64,000 nucleotides of DNA from Orbilia blumenaviensis (GCA_036872755.1 JAVHNS010000011.1:434001-498000), one strand, 5' to 3'. Shown: positions 10,373 to 22,063, numbered from the stretch's first letter. A program made the numbers and translations. Notes: generated by a model not told the origin, from the sequence alone.

Positions 10373-11452
10373 TCAAATATCATGTCCAAATAAAAATATC
10401 GCTACTTTTGTCATCTGACTCCCTAGCAGTAGTTCCTCAAATAACTGATCAATCGACCCCGCAATTGTAACAACCACAGAGGCATCCCGTCCAAACTTCA
10501 TATCGCCCCAACATAATTTATTTCCAACAACCGAATCTCTTCCCTTCCTAGAATTTTGCCCTGGAACCTCTACTTCACTCCCTACTTCATACAAAGTAGG
10601 AAGTTGCATGTCGCCCTTCTTTTCGGGTGTGATCCAGGCAAAAGCTCTTCCACCGTACGTAAATTTTTGTGACCCCCACGCTCGTATTTCCGAAGTTTCC
10701 GGGTGCTCGACGATAGGTCTTAGACTACTCGCCGATCTGTACTCAATTTCCCGGCTTTTGAGTGCAGATAGTCTTTTGTCACCTGTAGACGCTACCGCTG
10801 CAATTTTTATATCAATACATGGCACCACAAACTCCGTCGCTCGATAGAATTCAACATTTTCGAATTGTGCTTTTCCCCATCTGTTAGCTCTAAGGCGATA
10901 GCATGTTCGATCCGGGTGGTCGGCTGGGTGGGCGTTCAGCCAGTGACTGTAGTTGGTAGAATCTATATCAATTGTAATTTTGTATTGCTTCGGAGGAAAG
11001 GTAGGATCAAGGCCTAGTGTGTACGGTGAAGGGATAGTAGAGCCAAACAAATGCGCTATCTGCGCGGGGGCTTCAAGCTCTGTATTTTCCTTTTTTGCTT
11101 CCAAATACTCTGCCAATATGGATTCCTCAAGACCAATGGCAATTGCGCCATCCTTCCCCTTCTGATTGATCGATTCCTCAGCGCTCAAGGCCGTCGGGGG
11201 CACAAAATGAGAAGTCTCGTCGCCTCCGTCTAATAGAGACCGAATAGAATGATATCGGCTCGCATGGAATTCTGCCTGTTTATCACAGATCGTTCGCGTT
11301 TCTTGGTCATGCCAGCTGTCTTCGGCAATTGCCTTCAGACCAATTACTGCAGCTTCGTGAAGCGATTGCGCTTTCCTGAGATCTTTAGATCGCTCCGCAT
11401 AGAAGGCAGAGATACTGTAGCGAACTACTTCGACGTCCTGTATGCTGCCCAT
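10373..11452 (-). CDS. Orphan protein with MIT-like N-terminus, 359 aa
   Basis: Single-exon frame. The start ATG at 11452 has a good context (CACAATGGGC); upstream in-frame codons lack an ATG. Residues ~5-70 form helices with an alanine/leucine spacing like a MIT domain (DLRKAQSLHEAAVIGLKAIAE). Residues ~150-350 appear beta-rich, including FTYGGRAFAW followed by a Cys-Trp segment (KLCWGDMKFGRDASV) and a terminal helix. The layout recalls fungal proteins with a tubby/LURP-like fold, but this is an impression from pattern alone. No signal peptide or membrane span. I cannot name a function. Confidence 0.6.
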   Translation of the reverse strand: MGSIQDVEVVRYSISAFYAERSKDLRKAQSLHEAAVIGLKAIAEDSWHDQETRTICDKQAEFHASRYHSIRSLLDGGDETSHFVPPTALSAEESINQKGKDGAIAIGLEESILAEYLEAKKENTELEAPAQIAHLFGSTIPSPYTLGLDPTFPPKQYKITIDIDSTNYSHWLNAHPADHPDRTCYRLRANRWGKAQFENVEFYRATEFVVPCIDIKIAAVASTGDKRLSALKSREIEYRSASSLRPIVEHPETSEIRAWGSQKFTYGGRAFAWITPEKKGDMQLPTLYEVGSEVEVPGQNSRKGRDSVVGNKLCWGDMKFGRDASVVVTIAGSIDQLFEELLLGSQMTKVAIFLFGHDI

Positions 11453-12814
11453 TGTGACAATCGATAGATATTTCGCTGAAAGACTGGTCAATGCTTAAAA
11501 TTGTCCACTAATTTCAGTAATCGCGCAATTTTCAAGTATATCGGAAACAGTAGGGTATCGATTTGTTGAAGAGGTCTATGCAAAAATTTCGTATATCTGT
11601 GGCTGAATACTAGAACGATTTCAAGGGTGAGCGAACCACATGCATATGGTGAGGAACGTGGTCATGTTTATACCCTAAAACCAATTCTAGAAATCTTATA
11701 ACGTTGCCTGCCGCTAATTAGTATAATATTTCCGGCTCTCAAGAATTCCGACGGAGAACCACGACCAGCAAACTAGTCGTCGTCATCCCATTCCACAGCA
11801 GCCAGCACCGCCAACATGAAAATATTATACCATCACTCCAAGGTGAAATTCAGAGACATAATATGCATTAATACGCATATAAATATCATTTACAGGCATT
11901 TCTACACGACAATGCATATTCCCCAGCTCGGTAGGGGCTCGGATGTTATACCATGCACGGCCATGATCCCCATTTCGGTCTCAACAACGTATATATACCA
12001 GCCTTGGCGCGCAAGGATTATTCTTAGACAGGAATCCGGATAACTAAGGGAATGCCGTAAGACATATCGCGATTGGCGAAATCTTTTCCTGCACGCCTAG
12101 GCATGCTAGGGTAAGTCGGACTTGGATCCGTTCACATCCATTCGGGAGCTCGATATATCCGGGCGCGGTACGAATAATTTTAGGTCATTCCAAGTGTTTG
12201 TTTGCAGTGCAACAACGTTACCAACTGGGTTTGACATTAAATTCCGGATCTGAGCTTAGTCACTTGCTGCCTCAGACCTATCTCTGCAAAATCTCCTGGC
12301 CTGATGATACATTGATGTATAGCTGTAGTCTCACTCCAACCTATAGTTTTAATTGTATCACGAGGCCCGATCTTAAACTGTAGTTAGAAGCATCCGTTTG
12401 ATAGTCTTTTTTAAAAGGATTGAGGATTAGGAAGAGAACCGAATTGCTAACCAATCGAGTCAGCTAAGCTATAGATAAGGATTGAGGATTGTTACGGATC
12501 ACACCAGGACGCAATTGCGCAAGGGAATGCAACAGACTCAACGCATTGATAAAATCGCAAACATTAAGTAGACAGCGGTTGATATTACCTGGGAATTAGT
12601 CTCGGTCCCAGACGCTGTTGACCACTGGGAATAATGATAGTAATGCGTAAAACGAAGACAAGCTTCCACAATTAAGAATTTCCATTCCTGTTACAAGTTT
12701 AACAGCCTAGAACATAAAACCGCTTTTCCCTGAGTTCCAAAACGTACTTTTCTGCCAACATCACAATAAAACACACGATGTCATAACCCTAATATCCATT
12801 AGCAGTCGACTGAG
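11453..12814. other. Intergenic with one dispersed-repeat copy
   Basis: AT-rich region between two minus-strand genes. It contains the 28-bp dispersed repeat on the minus strand at 12597-12624. Short frames here show no protein-like character. Confidence 0.45.
12597..12624 (-). repeat. 28-bp dispersed repeat, copy 2
   Basis: On the minus strand this reads TGGTCAACAGCGTC followed by TGGGACCGAGACTA, identical to the copy at 33134-33161 and two transitions away from the copy at 5085-5112. No terminal repeat or target-site duplication is evident around it. Confidence 0.7.
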
Positions 12815-13452
12815 TTAAACAGCCGCTGCTACCTCAGGTTGCCTTCGGCTTCGTCTTCCAAATCCAAAACGACTTTTCTCTTCATGGACACCGGCAGTAC
12901 TATCAATAGCCTGGCGACGGCGAGAAAGACGGTGTGATAGAATAGTCGAGAGGAAGAATAAAATCCTATCACCTTAGTTAGAGGCGGCCCCATCCCGTGT
13001 TTCCCACAGTATCAAAGCAAAGACAATTAATTGCGAACTTACGTCTGAAGAACCAACAGTGCAGCCGCCAACCTCACCATATTACAATGCTGAGACCCAA
13101 TCGTCCGAAATACTCTCACCAAAAGGTTCTCCCCACAGTTTGCATTGAAATTATGTCGATAGACAATGCATGAAGCAAAGTACCCGACAAATATGAGGAA
13201 ATCGAACAGAGCAATAAGGGTCTGTGAATCATCGTGGAAGAATAAGTGAGTCGCAGTCGCGACAGCGCTGATAACGAGGGCAGCAACCGAGAACCCCAGT
13301 GGAACATCAACACTGTCGAATCTGAAATAGCCGGCTTTGGATAGCCGATGGTGGAACCAGGACAGGATACCGACCAGAACAACGGCGAATATGAATTGAA
13401 AAAATCGGATGGCCCAGAGGCCAGACTTCAGGGTTCCTGATCTTTCAGCCAT
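12815..13452 (-). CDS. MARVEL-domain membrane protein, 186 aa
   Basis: Two exons: 13452-13043 and 12965-12815, joined by donor GTAAGT and acceptor GATAG. The join extends the fourth membrane segment to LLVLQTILFFLSTILSHRLSRR (given here in two parts: LLVLQ then TILFFLSTIL) and adds a basic tail ending QPEVAAAV. Four hydrophobic segments are visible at roughly residues 10-30, 48-68, 78-97 and 120-145, in the spacing of MARVEL proteins, which act in membrane apposition and vesicle traffic. The loop between the third and fourth segments carries a Cys pair region (NFNANCGENLL). Fungal MARVEL proteins are usually 150-200 aa, so length fits. Probably plasma membrane or vesicle; exact role unknown. 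Confidence 0.82.
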
Positions 13453-14574
13453 ATCTTTTGCGATATATTGATAGTCGTTGATATTTGCGAACCGAATTTC
13501 CCTTTGCTCTTCAGTTCAGTAGTGAGCCTTCACTTCGAAATATCTCGAGGGTAAACGCAAAAGCCTTAGGTAAGCGTAATGAATAGAAGAACAGAATTAA
13601 TAGTCTGCCAGCAATGGGACCAGAAGTCTCCTATGCTTATATACTAAAGCGGGGTCAAGTACGAAAAATATTGTCGTTGGAATATCGTAATGCATACGGA
13701 GTCCCCCGGTATCTACTTGCCATTCGCATATGTAATACTACTGCCACAATATAAGCTACCAAGGAAGAGCTCTAGAGATCTTATCCGCAGTGTCTTAACG
13801 CAGCAGTCTGCTAGGAAATACCCTGTCGAGACGTCAGAAGCCATACCGTCGAAATCTCAAAATCTGCAGGCTATCAATTGGTGAAGTGTATTACTAAGTG
13901 ATTGTTCCGACGTAATTGTTACTCATCCAACGATCCAAAATGTTCCTTCTGCCGCATAACCGTCATACGTGCATACGTATATGTTCTTCGAATAACCATT
14001 TTTGTTAGCGAACAAATCAGCTATCAGAGGGGATTAGGAAGCAATACACATAAAACGACCCGATTAGCTAGGATTTCAATGTCACAAGCTAACGGATGAT
14101 CCGGGACCTAGCCGGAAGATCCGCCTCCCAAAAGAAGTTCATATGTACAACTTGACCAAATCCTCGCAATAACGGCTACCGGGTGTATATCTGTATATAC
14201 GCGTACATATACATGCGCCAATGAGGTATTCGCGACGACATGACATCGGAATTTCCCTTGGGCAGTTGCCAAGATTCAAGATACCACACAACCGAGTCAA
14301 AGAAACACGGAACAAATGTTACACAACATTATCTAACATCCTTGAAAAACTCAATATAATTCTTGATTTCGATCGGAAGCTTTCCTTGGTAAGTTTTCAG
14401 TTTAATGTCCAAATGTTCCTCGGAAATCGAGCTACACTCGGAAATATCTCTAGAAGACGCGGTTTTCGCCACTAAACTAGCAGCGGCCTAAAATGCAACA
14501 TTCAACAACAAATGAAAAAGTAAAAGAGTTTGTCGATGACCAGATCCTACCCAAAAAGAAAGGTCGAAAGACGC
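13453..14574. other. Intergenic, nothing recognised
   Basis: AT-rich promoter side of the MARVEL gene and flank of the tRNA gene. Several open frames of 60-84 codons lack any supporting signal. Confidence 0.45.
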
Positions 14575-14579
14575 AAAAA
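14575..14579 (-). terminator. Pol III T5 terminator of tRNA-Leu
   Basis: On the minus strand a run of five T residues lies about 10 nt past the tRNA 3' end, the usual RNA polymerase III stop signal. Confidence 0.7.
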
Positions 14580-14588
14580 GATATTCTT

Positions 14589-14698
14589 TGACAACGAAGG
14601 GATTCGAACCCTTGCGGTTTCCCACTGCGATACTGAAAATCAACCAGTAAGATTGATTCGCCTGAACACAGCGCCTTAGACCACTCGGCCACGTTGCC
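14589..14698 (-). tRNA. tRNA-Leu(CAG) with intron
   Basis: The minus strand folds as a class II tRNA. Acceptor arms GGCAACG and CGTTGTC pair (one G-U), followed by discriminator A at 14589. The D-arm has GGCCGAGTGGTCTAAGGC (box A). The anticodon stem pairs CTGTG with CGCAG; the loop is TTCAGG + T, giving anticodon CAG. A 30-nt intron occupies 14631-14660, after the base following the anticodon. A long variable arm (TGGGAAACCGC) and T-arm AAGGG-TTCGAAT-CCCTT (box B) complete it. The long variable arm and anticodon make leucine the clear identity. Confidence 0.93.
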
Positions 14699-15397
14699 TC
14701 ATAGTAAGCATGAGAGTCTGTCAGAAATGGAGTACTCGAAGCATTTAGGACCCGATCTCGAACAAGAAACGCCGGTCTCATACTCTAACACCGGCTTCAA
14801 AGCCTTGAATCCGTATCCGGCTCACCGGGATATGAAATAGTTGGGTTAAGTATCTGGTGCTATGTACAGCCTACATTCAATTAAAAACCTCTATCTACAA
14901 TTTTAATCATATACTAGCATAGGAAGTGTTTGAAGTTACTTTCCCTGTAGTCTGGGGTCAGCATGATGATACTTGGTTGAATTAGTTAAGTAAAACAGAG
15001 AGACAGCATAGCTGGCGCTGGCGTTGGGAATATCCTCTTTTGACAAAGCCCTAGCTTCCATGGATCCATCCCCTATATATACACGGTCAATCCACCGCCA
15101 CAATCAAAAGAAGAGAAGTCAAATAACCACTCCTAAGCTAGACGGCTTTACTTTTCAGAACATTTTCTTGCGGACTAGTCGCCCATATTAGTACCTAGGT
15201 ATTTACTAAAGTATGAATTTGAAGTATTCTTTTGAATTATCCTCCATTATCGAGCAGTAAACGAACATACAGAAAGGTATCAGAAAATCAATCCCGTAAC
15301 CCAATAGAAGAGTTCCATAGCACCGGGGTAAAAGTCAGAACAGTAAAAGAGAAAACGGTGTACGTCCTTGATCCATATCGAACCAAGTGCCACATGA
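14699..15397. other. Intergenic, nothing recognised
   Basis: AT-rich stretch between the tRNA 5' end and the 3' end of the spartin-like gene. No additional gene seen. Confidence 0.45.
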
Positions 15398-16518
15398 TTA
15401 TTCTTGCTCAGTGCCCTCTTTCTTGCCCGCTTCACTCTCCCCAGATGTAGCACCAGCCCCTGCCTTTGCAGCATTTATCGTAACGCTCGTCCCTTCAACT
15501 AAGTTAACAGCTGCGTTTCCCATGTTTGCGCCTGTCTGTCGAGTGCCCTCAACCAGGTTTTTGGCCTCATCTCCGTGATCATGCGCAACGATCTTCGAAG
15601 CGGATTCTCCGATTTCCGACCCAACCAATTTGATACCGTTGCCCAGTTCTCTTCCTGTAATCGCGGCCCCCTCGAGCGTTTGATCGAAGGTTTCCCTTGC
15701 TAGTGATTTCGGTTGTTCTGATGACATTTCGTCCTGATTATTGTTCAGACCGGTCTTCTCCCCAATCCATGTGCCGGCGCTGTAGACCGCCTCCTATGGG
15801 ACAATTATATTAGCTTCTGTAAAACGAACACGGGACTACCTGTACAGGGAGTAACCTACGGAAATGGTTTTTCCAACAGTAGTTGACGTTTCAGCAACCT
15901 TCTCTGTCGCAACTTCAGCAGTATCAACAATTTCCTTTGTGATATCTGAGAACTCGGACTCTTTCTCTGGAGTTTCAGCTTGCTCATTTCTTTCATCCGT
16001 CTTTCGACTCAAGTAGTTCTTGAGATTGTTGGCCGTTTCGGCGATGGTTTTCGAAAAGCTATGAGAAATTATGGTCAACACTCAAACGACTACGTTCTAA
16101 ATCAGGGTTAGGAATGCAGTACGTACTCATCAGCACCAGCTACCAGCCCTGTCTTCAGAAATCCGTTGTAGACCATAACTTTCTCAAAATTCAACGCATC
16201 TTCTTCACTAATCGTCTCCGGGAATTCAATCTCAATAGCTCCCAGATCATCCGTGATCTTAAATCTGAAGGTTTGGCAGAGTCCAGACTTGCTACCCAGA
16301 AAGAAATCCGGATGAATTGGAAGAGTAAGAGGTGTAGTGTCTGCTGATGAAGCAGACGGGGTGATAGTTAGGAATAGTTTTGCAGAGGTAGGGTTAGAAC
16401 CAACTAGTGGCTCTGTAAGTGTTAATGTTCCTGATTTTAATGGAATTGGAGCGGCAGAGTTTGGAGGGATTTGTGACGACTTCACGTCTTTGATGGACAC
16501 TAGCGGAGCGGTCGCCAT
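15398..16518 (-). CDS. Spartin-like senescence-domain protein, 328 aa
   Basis: Three exons: 16518-16127, 16058-15860 and 15793-15398. Donors are GTACGT and GTAGGT, acceptors CATAG and CCATAG; frames close exactly at 328 codons plus stop. The N-terminal part (MATAPLVSIKDVKSSQIPPN to AIEIEFPETISEEDA) is a beta-rich lead module. The remainder carries repeated Gly/Ala amphipathic segments (AAITGRELGNGIKLVGSEIG, TRQTGANMGNAAVNLVEGTS) typical of the plant senescence/spartin domain. Proteins of this family associate with lipid droplets and membranes. The order 'beta module then senescence domain' matches fungal homologues as I know them. No signal peptide. It is a somewhat short member, and the tail (GESEAGKKEGTEQE) is acidic. 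Confidence 0.75.
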
Positions 16519-17391
16519 TGTTGATAAGTGGGTATTCCGCGATAATAAAGCGAAGGTTCAACAAAAGGATGCTTTATCGGGCGAGCAAGGAGAATTTTGC
16601 AGATGAAGAAGTTTTAAGGATTTACTGGTGGTGAAAAAAGGTTGAAGAGAGGTTGACGATAATTTCTTGAGTTGTCGCTGCTTGACGTCACAGGGCCTCC
16701 CAAAAACAAGGTGCGGCGATGAATCCTTTCCGTTTGCAGAATACGAGCCGCATCAGCACTAAGCAGGATACAGTCGCCAAGAATGGTGCCAAAAGTTACA
16801 CCAAGCTGTCTCTTAATTTCATCGGGCTCAAAAGGCGATGATTACTACTATTACTATAGCCTATATCGTTGTAGCTGGGAATATAGCTTGGTAGAAACCG
16901 TCGGTATACCGTGTCTATAGTTAATTCTCTCGAATACGCTTCATTCTAGTCAATTCCAACCAGAAAAATCCAGCGTCTCCATTGGAGCCTGTAGGCTGCC
17001 AAACAAAAAGAGGACGTCCATCATGGAAAAAATATATATTCATGAATGAAGAAAAAAAGAAAAAGGGAACATCGATATTACAGGGAACAAGGAAAAGGAA
17101 TCAGCCCATTGGTACGCCGAATGAAAATGTAAAAATGAGTTATAAAAGTTTGTTGTAGCTTTTTCCCCGTGTGACAAAAAGAGTATAAAGGTCATGTTCA
17201 TTACGACGTTTCCTGTTTTTTGGGTGCACGAAAGAAGAAAGTGAGGTCGGTGCGGGTGTGATTTCAGGTCGACTGGTTTTTGACGGAGATTGATAGAAAT
17301 GTCCATGAAGGTGGTGTAATTCGAGGATTTGGATTAGGTGGGTATAGACAAGAGGAGACGACTGAACAAAGCAAAAGGTCAAAAAGCAAAT
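16519..17391. other. Intergenic, promoter of the spartin-like gene
   Basis: The region upstream of 16518 serves the minus-strand spartin-like gene; the distal end is the 3' flank of the eS19 gene. No gene recognised. Confidence 0.45.
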
Positions 17392-18123
17392 TTACTCTTC
17401 TTCCTCGGCTTCGATTGTGGTCTGGGCAATACCTATAGTGGTTATCGCGGTTAGTATCAAGTCACAGTCCTTTCATAGCTATTTCAAATCATGGTATGGG
17501 GGAAACGTACGATCCAAATCTCTTCGTCCGGTCTGGCTGATGCTCCTGCCACCCTTCTCGTTCTGCTCCAAAACACCAATCTTCTCAAGGGACTGGAGAA
17601 CGTTCCTGTCGACACCTCCAGAGGCATCGACGTGGTGGCTGGGACGCGAACCCCTGTTCTTGGTGGCACCGTGAACCTTTCTTAATCGGCCAACACCGAC
17701 GTTCTTGCGGAGGTAGATGTGACGGGCGACAGCGGCGGCACGGGTGTAGTACCAGTCGATGGACTGAGGGGGCAACTCCTTCATGTTACCGGTCTTGACG
17801 GTATCGACCCAGCCTATATATCAAAATTCCCCACCATCAGTTCTCTATTCCTTAAAGACCTTGAAAAATATTCGTATCCCAGCAGTTATTCCATACCGGG
17901 AATTGGCAATTTGCCCTGTCTCTTCAAGAAGGCAGCATAGGCTTCGATGAACTGCTGCGCAGGGACCTGTTTCCACCATCATCCATCAGCACGGGTCCAT
18001 TTCAATTTCCAGCATCCAATTCTCCAAAACCCCTCAAATCTAACCACTTCCAAAGCTGAAATATCGGAATTTGAACTCCAAGAATTATTCTGTACGTACA
18101 TCGCGAACGGAAACACCAGGCAT
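17392..18123 (-). CDS. RPS19: 40S ribosomal protein eS19 (S19), 145 aa
   Basis: Component of the small ribosomal subunit needed for 18S rRNA maturation. Four exons: 18123-18100, 17966-17897, 17813-17511 and 17432-17392. The 24-nt first exon encodes MPGVSVRD; the next gives VPAQQFIEAYAAFLKRQGK. Conserved blocks follow: YYTRAAAVARHIYLRKNVGVG, here split as YYTRAAAVARHIY and LRKNVGVG; then SRPSHHVDASG, LQSLEKIGVLE and RDLDRIAQT. The short last exon ends in an acidic EAEEEE. Length matches fungal eS19 (about 145 aa). An early intron just after the start codon region is typical of fungal ribosomal protein genes. All splice sites are GT-AG and frames close exactly. Confidence 0.96.
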
Positions 18124-18658
18124 GATTGCGGTTGTTGGAAGACTATATCGATAACAAGACTCGTATTAGCTCTATCGTTTTGTCGGGGAAAATCGAAAAC
18201 GTCGCCGTTTGATATTCAACGTCGTGCGGTGCAACAAGGGGGGAGCCTTTACGTGATGAGAATTCGGAAGTTGTCGGTTGGTGTAAGTCGGAGGGAGGTA
18301 TAGATGGGTGTCGTCGTCGATGTTGGTGATAGTTCGTCGAGATTCAAGATACTAGCAAATTTGCTTGGGTTGGCTGGTCGTTTGTGTGAGAAAGCGATCT
18401 AACCGGATTTGGGGCGTAGGGTTGCAGCCCTCGTAGAAATCGGGCTCCAAATCCAGAGCGTTTGCTTAGGAAACAACACAGCTGCAAAATGCAACATCGG
18501 CAACTCATATTTTCTAGTTCCAACAGCTCGGGGCAAGCTTCGTAAGGTTAAAAAATGTCACATCTAGATACCTTACTTTACTTAGCTGCTAAATACTACT
18601 TATTACTATAAATCTCGGCCTCGATTACTAATACGAGCGTCTAAGACTCAGATAAAAA
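18124..18658. other. Intergenic, eS19 promoter
   Basis: Upstream of the eS19 start codon on the minus strand. No additional gene is apparent; frames here overlap the eS19 leader. Confidence 0.45.
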
Positions 18659-21239
18659 TTATTGCACATAGTTTTTCCCCACATCTACGACAAACGCCTC
18701 GACTATCATCGTTGCCTTTTCTCTATATTCCTTTGCACCAGCTGCTTGCTTCTTGGTCATCCCATTATAGTCGGGTATGCCTAGAGTCATAAGCCTCCCT
18801 ATTGTAGGTAACCCTTTTTCGGAGTGTGCAAAACCAGGCGTAGTAAACGCTGGGTCTGGGGAAACCCACATTAGCCCCTTACCGAGCCTTACCGAAAGCC
18901 GTCCATGGCTTCCAATATGGTCTTCGAATGTTGGTCGGATCGGGTAGATCCAGCTGATGTTTTTCGTAAAGTTGTATTATGTTAGCCAATTAATTGTAAC
19001 CTAACAAACAATACTGGGCAAAGTAAATGCAAAAAATCCAGATAGCTAGCTTATAGTAAAACTTACTCCTTCATTTTACAGTCCTTTAATGCGTCGGTAT
19101 AAAACCCGGATAGTAAAAATGCGCCTCCCTTATCTTCGCTCCGGCAAGTATACATGAACCTTTTTGTTCCCCATTTGTATATTCGATTCCTTGTGGCGTT
19201 GTAAGACCAAACACCGGGCTTAGGGAAGCTCTCAAGACTGGCCATAACAACCTCTGATCCCCATTTGCGTTTTGAACCGAAGTGGTTGGGCTCTGGATCA
19301 ACTTCCGTCAAAAACCTACGACGACGCATCCTCTGTCAGTATTTAAAACCAGATTGATGATAAGCCATGATTTCTACTCACCAAGACATGGGATATGTCA
19401 TTGGTACGGAGCCTAACATGTACTATTAGCACAAAACCATGCACTCAATTCTCTTTCGTGGTGGTGGTGACAAAATGCTTACTTTGTAGCTGAATCGGTT
19501 TCCCTTCGAGAACATTTGCCGCCGTCCATCCTTTCTTTACCATATTCCCGGTGGGTAATACACTGCCCACATACATCCAAAACGCCCTATCCTCACTCAT
19601 CCCTGTTCCAATTGCCTTCTTAACTTTCGAAGTTGGCAAGCTTGTTACTCGGACATATTTTGGTAACCTAACTCGGCTGCCAGGTCCGATATCCCATAAC
19701 AAGTCTTTTTCTGACGGGAACTTGATTGTGAAGAGTCCTTCTTTATTGAGCGATGTTAACCTGGCGTTGTTGAACTGCACTTCTCCGCTTGCAGCCGTCG
19801 CTGGAAGCCCCGCTTTTGGCGTAGACGGAACTATTTGCCACCCCGTATAATAGAAATTATCGGTAGCGAGGCCTCTACAGCTTCTCGAAAGCTTCTTCAA
19901 CTCATTCCAGTCACCCAACGAGAACCCAGTCTTTTCACCCGAAACATGGCATAAATACACGAAGTAAGGTGTGCCAGCGACCCTAAGCACACCACCAGCA
20001 TCTTTATCCACAATCCATTTGCTGGGATTACTATTGAAATATTCGAATTGGGCAGCCAGAATCATCTCGTTATTTTCGTCCATGATTGCATTTACCTTTA
20101 CTGAGGCACTGCTCGCGCCACCAGGCGTTATTACAAAAGCCTTCTCGTAGGACGGATCACTCATGTCCTGTGGCACCGACGCAAAAGTGGGGGCTTTTGG
20201 TTCCGCAAGCTCTTTTTCTGTGGGAGCGGCTATCCGCACCATCAGCATTCGCCGCTCGGAAAGAATGATGGTACGACTTACACATAGTTATTGTCCCTGT
20301 ATCGACATCTACCGGGTTGACTTTTCTCGGTCCTGTGAATTCTAATCCAGGATATCCCGAGACTTGCCCAAATACAGGAACATTGACATGCAAGTCCTCA
20401 TCTTCTTCCTCAACATTCCCCTCGTCGTCTCCCATGCTGGCCACTGAAATTGGATCAGTTATTGTAAATCTATCCCTTGCCAGCGGGCTTCCGTATTGCC
20501 TCGGCGACTCATATCTTGGACTCCCAAGCCTTGACGTCTGCCCACTATCATAACGGTGTGTAGCCTGTCCACTCATATCATTTCTAGGTGTAGTCGTCCC
20601 ACTCGTTGGTGGTGTCTTTAGAAGGCCTGCAAAAGGTGAAACGACACCGTTATCCTCCTCAAGCTCCTGAATACCCAGTGCTTTCATTGCATTTCCAAGA
20701 GTAATATCCGGAGTTTTATCAGCCAAGCTCTTTTGCAGTACCTGTCTCGGATTATCCGTGAATCCTTGGCTCTGCAGCGATAGTCTCGGGTACAAAAGCT
20801 CATCTGGTTCAGTTTCTGGCAAATCACCAGTTAGGTATGGACCATCATAACCCGAGTTATCAGGACTATTCCTGTTGCTGCTGAATAAACTGTAGCCAGC
20901 GTCGGAAGGTGAACGATAGCGTGTACCCGCGAGCTGTGGGACATTAGGATTATAAGGTGAAGAATAACTATTAGCCATCCCACTAGTTCTGCTAGTGTCG
21001 AAGGTGTTCATCCCACTCTGATGCGTAGAAGGGTTATTCGGGAAAGTGAAGCCTCTGGCCGGGCCGGTCCCCCACTTAGGGGTTATTTCATTACTGGGAG
21101 AGTCATCGCCAGTGCCAAAACCCCCCGTGGGTTCAGGCTCGGGCGCTCGACGTTGAAGATTTCCTGCCGCCGACACATATCCAGTGAAATCAAGAATAGC
21201 GACTAAAAGCCGCCAGTTGTGATTGCCATCTATCCGCAT
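18659..21239 (-). CDS. Secreted orphan protein with repeated Cys module, 764 aa
   Basis: Five exons: 21239-20282, 20229-19483, 19412-19382 (31 nt), 19330-19067 and 18953-18659. All joins are GT-AG and total 765 codons with stop. Residues ~1-25 (WRLLVAILDFTGYVSAAG) look like a signal peptide. Residues ~30-320 are a Ser/Pro/Gly-rich linker, probably disordered and ending in an acidic patch (EGNVEEEDEDLH). The C-terminal ~440 residues hold two related modules: YFVYLCHVSGEKTGFSL with a following RSC, and RFMYTCRSEDKGGAFLL with a following KDC, each preceded by a Trp-containing strand. I recognise no family. The 31-nt exon and the GAG acceptor at 19331 are the weakest joins. A secreted or surface protein is the inference; function unknown. 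Confidence 0.6.
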
Positions 21240-21542
21240 GTCTCCCTTAATAAACAGACACCAGTTCGATACAACCGCCTAAAGCTTGAATTGATCTTAA
21301 AAATGATACAAGAGCCTGGAACCTCCAATACAACCACGCTATTGACGCATGGGACCACACAATTGTCTGCTCATTCCCCCTCTTAGAGCCCTCCACAACT
21401 AGAGCAGGTTTTCACGCAGCCGCCCAACTGTATAAATCTACCAGCCTATACAGGCCCAAATTGAGCAAATATAAGCTTGTTCACTAGAACCATCCGACCA
21501 CCATACGTCATACACTATGTTCTCCTTGCCTAGAAGTATCTT
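21240..21542. other. Short intergenic between two secreted-protein genes
   Basis: About 300 bp separating the upstream region of the 764-aa gene from the 3' end of the 128-aa gene, both on minus. Nothing else seen. Confidence 0.45.
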
Positions 21543-22063
21543 CTAATGCAACAGCACACAAAGACGGTGAATATAGACTTCCGGTATGGTTCCTGAACAT
21601 TGTATGTAATCAGCACAGCCGCCCTGTAGTCTCCTTAGAAGAAATAAAATAACTTACCCGAACTCTCCTTCCCACGAACCACACACTCCTCCACACTCCC
21701 CCCTTCAAACGCAGTACATCCAGTCAAGTTACCCTTATTTTTCGCCAAGTACTTCTTTTGCTCTTTGAGAAGGTTCTCGGATTCTATTCAACCACGTTAA
21801 CCGCGACCGAAACCAAAAAGATAACCGAAATTGGAGGAAAACTACTACTTACTGACGTCATCCCATCTCCTCATAGCCAAAGTACTCTCAATCTGCGCAC
21901 TGCAGGTCCCAATATTAGGTTCTCCCTTCTGCTGCTGCTGCTGCTGCTGTCGTTGCTGTAGTCGCCCCATACCATCAAGATTATCTGTGATCGGAAGCCC
22001 CAAAATCGGTGTAACAAGGAACGAGGATATCGCAAGAATGATACTAAGGAATGAAGTCTTCAT
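21543..22063 (-). CDS. Small secreted protein with polyglutamine, 128 aa
   Basis: Three exons: 22063-21853, 21783-21658 and 21592-21543, with donors GTAAGT and acceptors AATAG and TTCAG. The N-terminus MKTSFLSIILAISSFLVTPI is a clear signal peptide, cleaved probably after ILG. The mature part starts LPITDNLDGMGRLQQR and runs into a seven-residue glutamine run encoded by CAG repeats. It has four cysteines (about residues 54, 93, 104 and 124); the last one appears only with the second intron removed, an even number that supports the splice. If the second intron is retained the protein ends SSGKLFYFF with three cysteines. Small size, secretion signal and cysteines fit effector-like proteins of plant-associated fungi, but no homologue is recognised. 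It sits 300 bp from the 764-aa secreted protein, same strand. Confidence 0.65.
21929..21949 (-). repeat. CAG trinucleotide repeat (7 units) coding polyQ
   Basis: Seven perfect CTG units on plus, CAG on minus, lie in frame inside the mature part of the 128-aa secreted protein. Length variation between strains would change the glutamine run. Confidence 0.9.
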
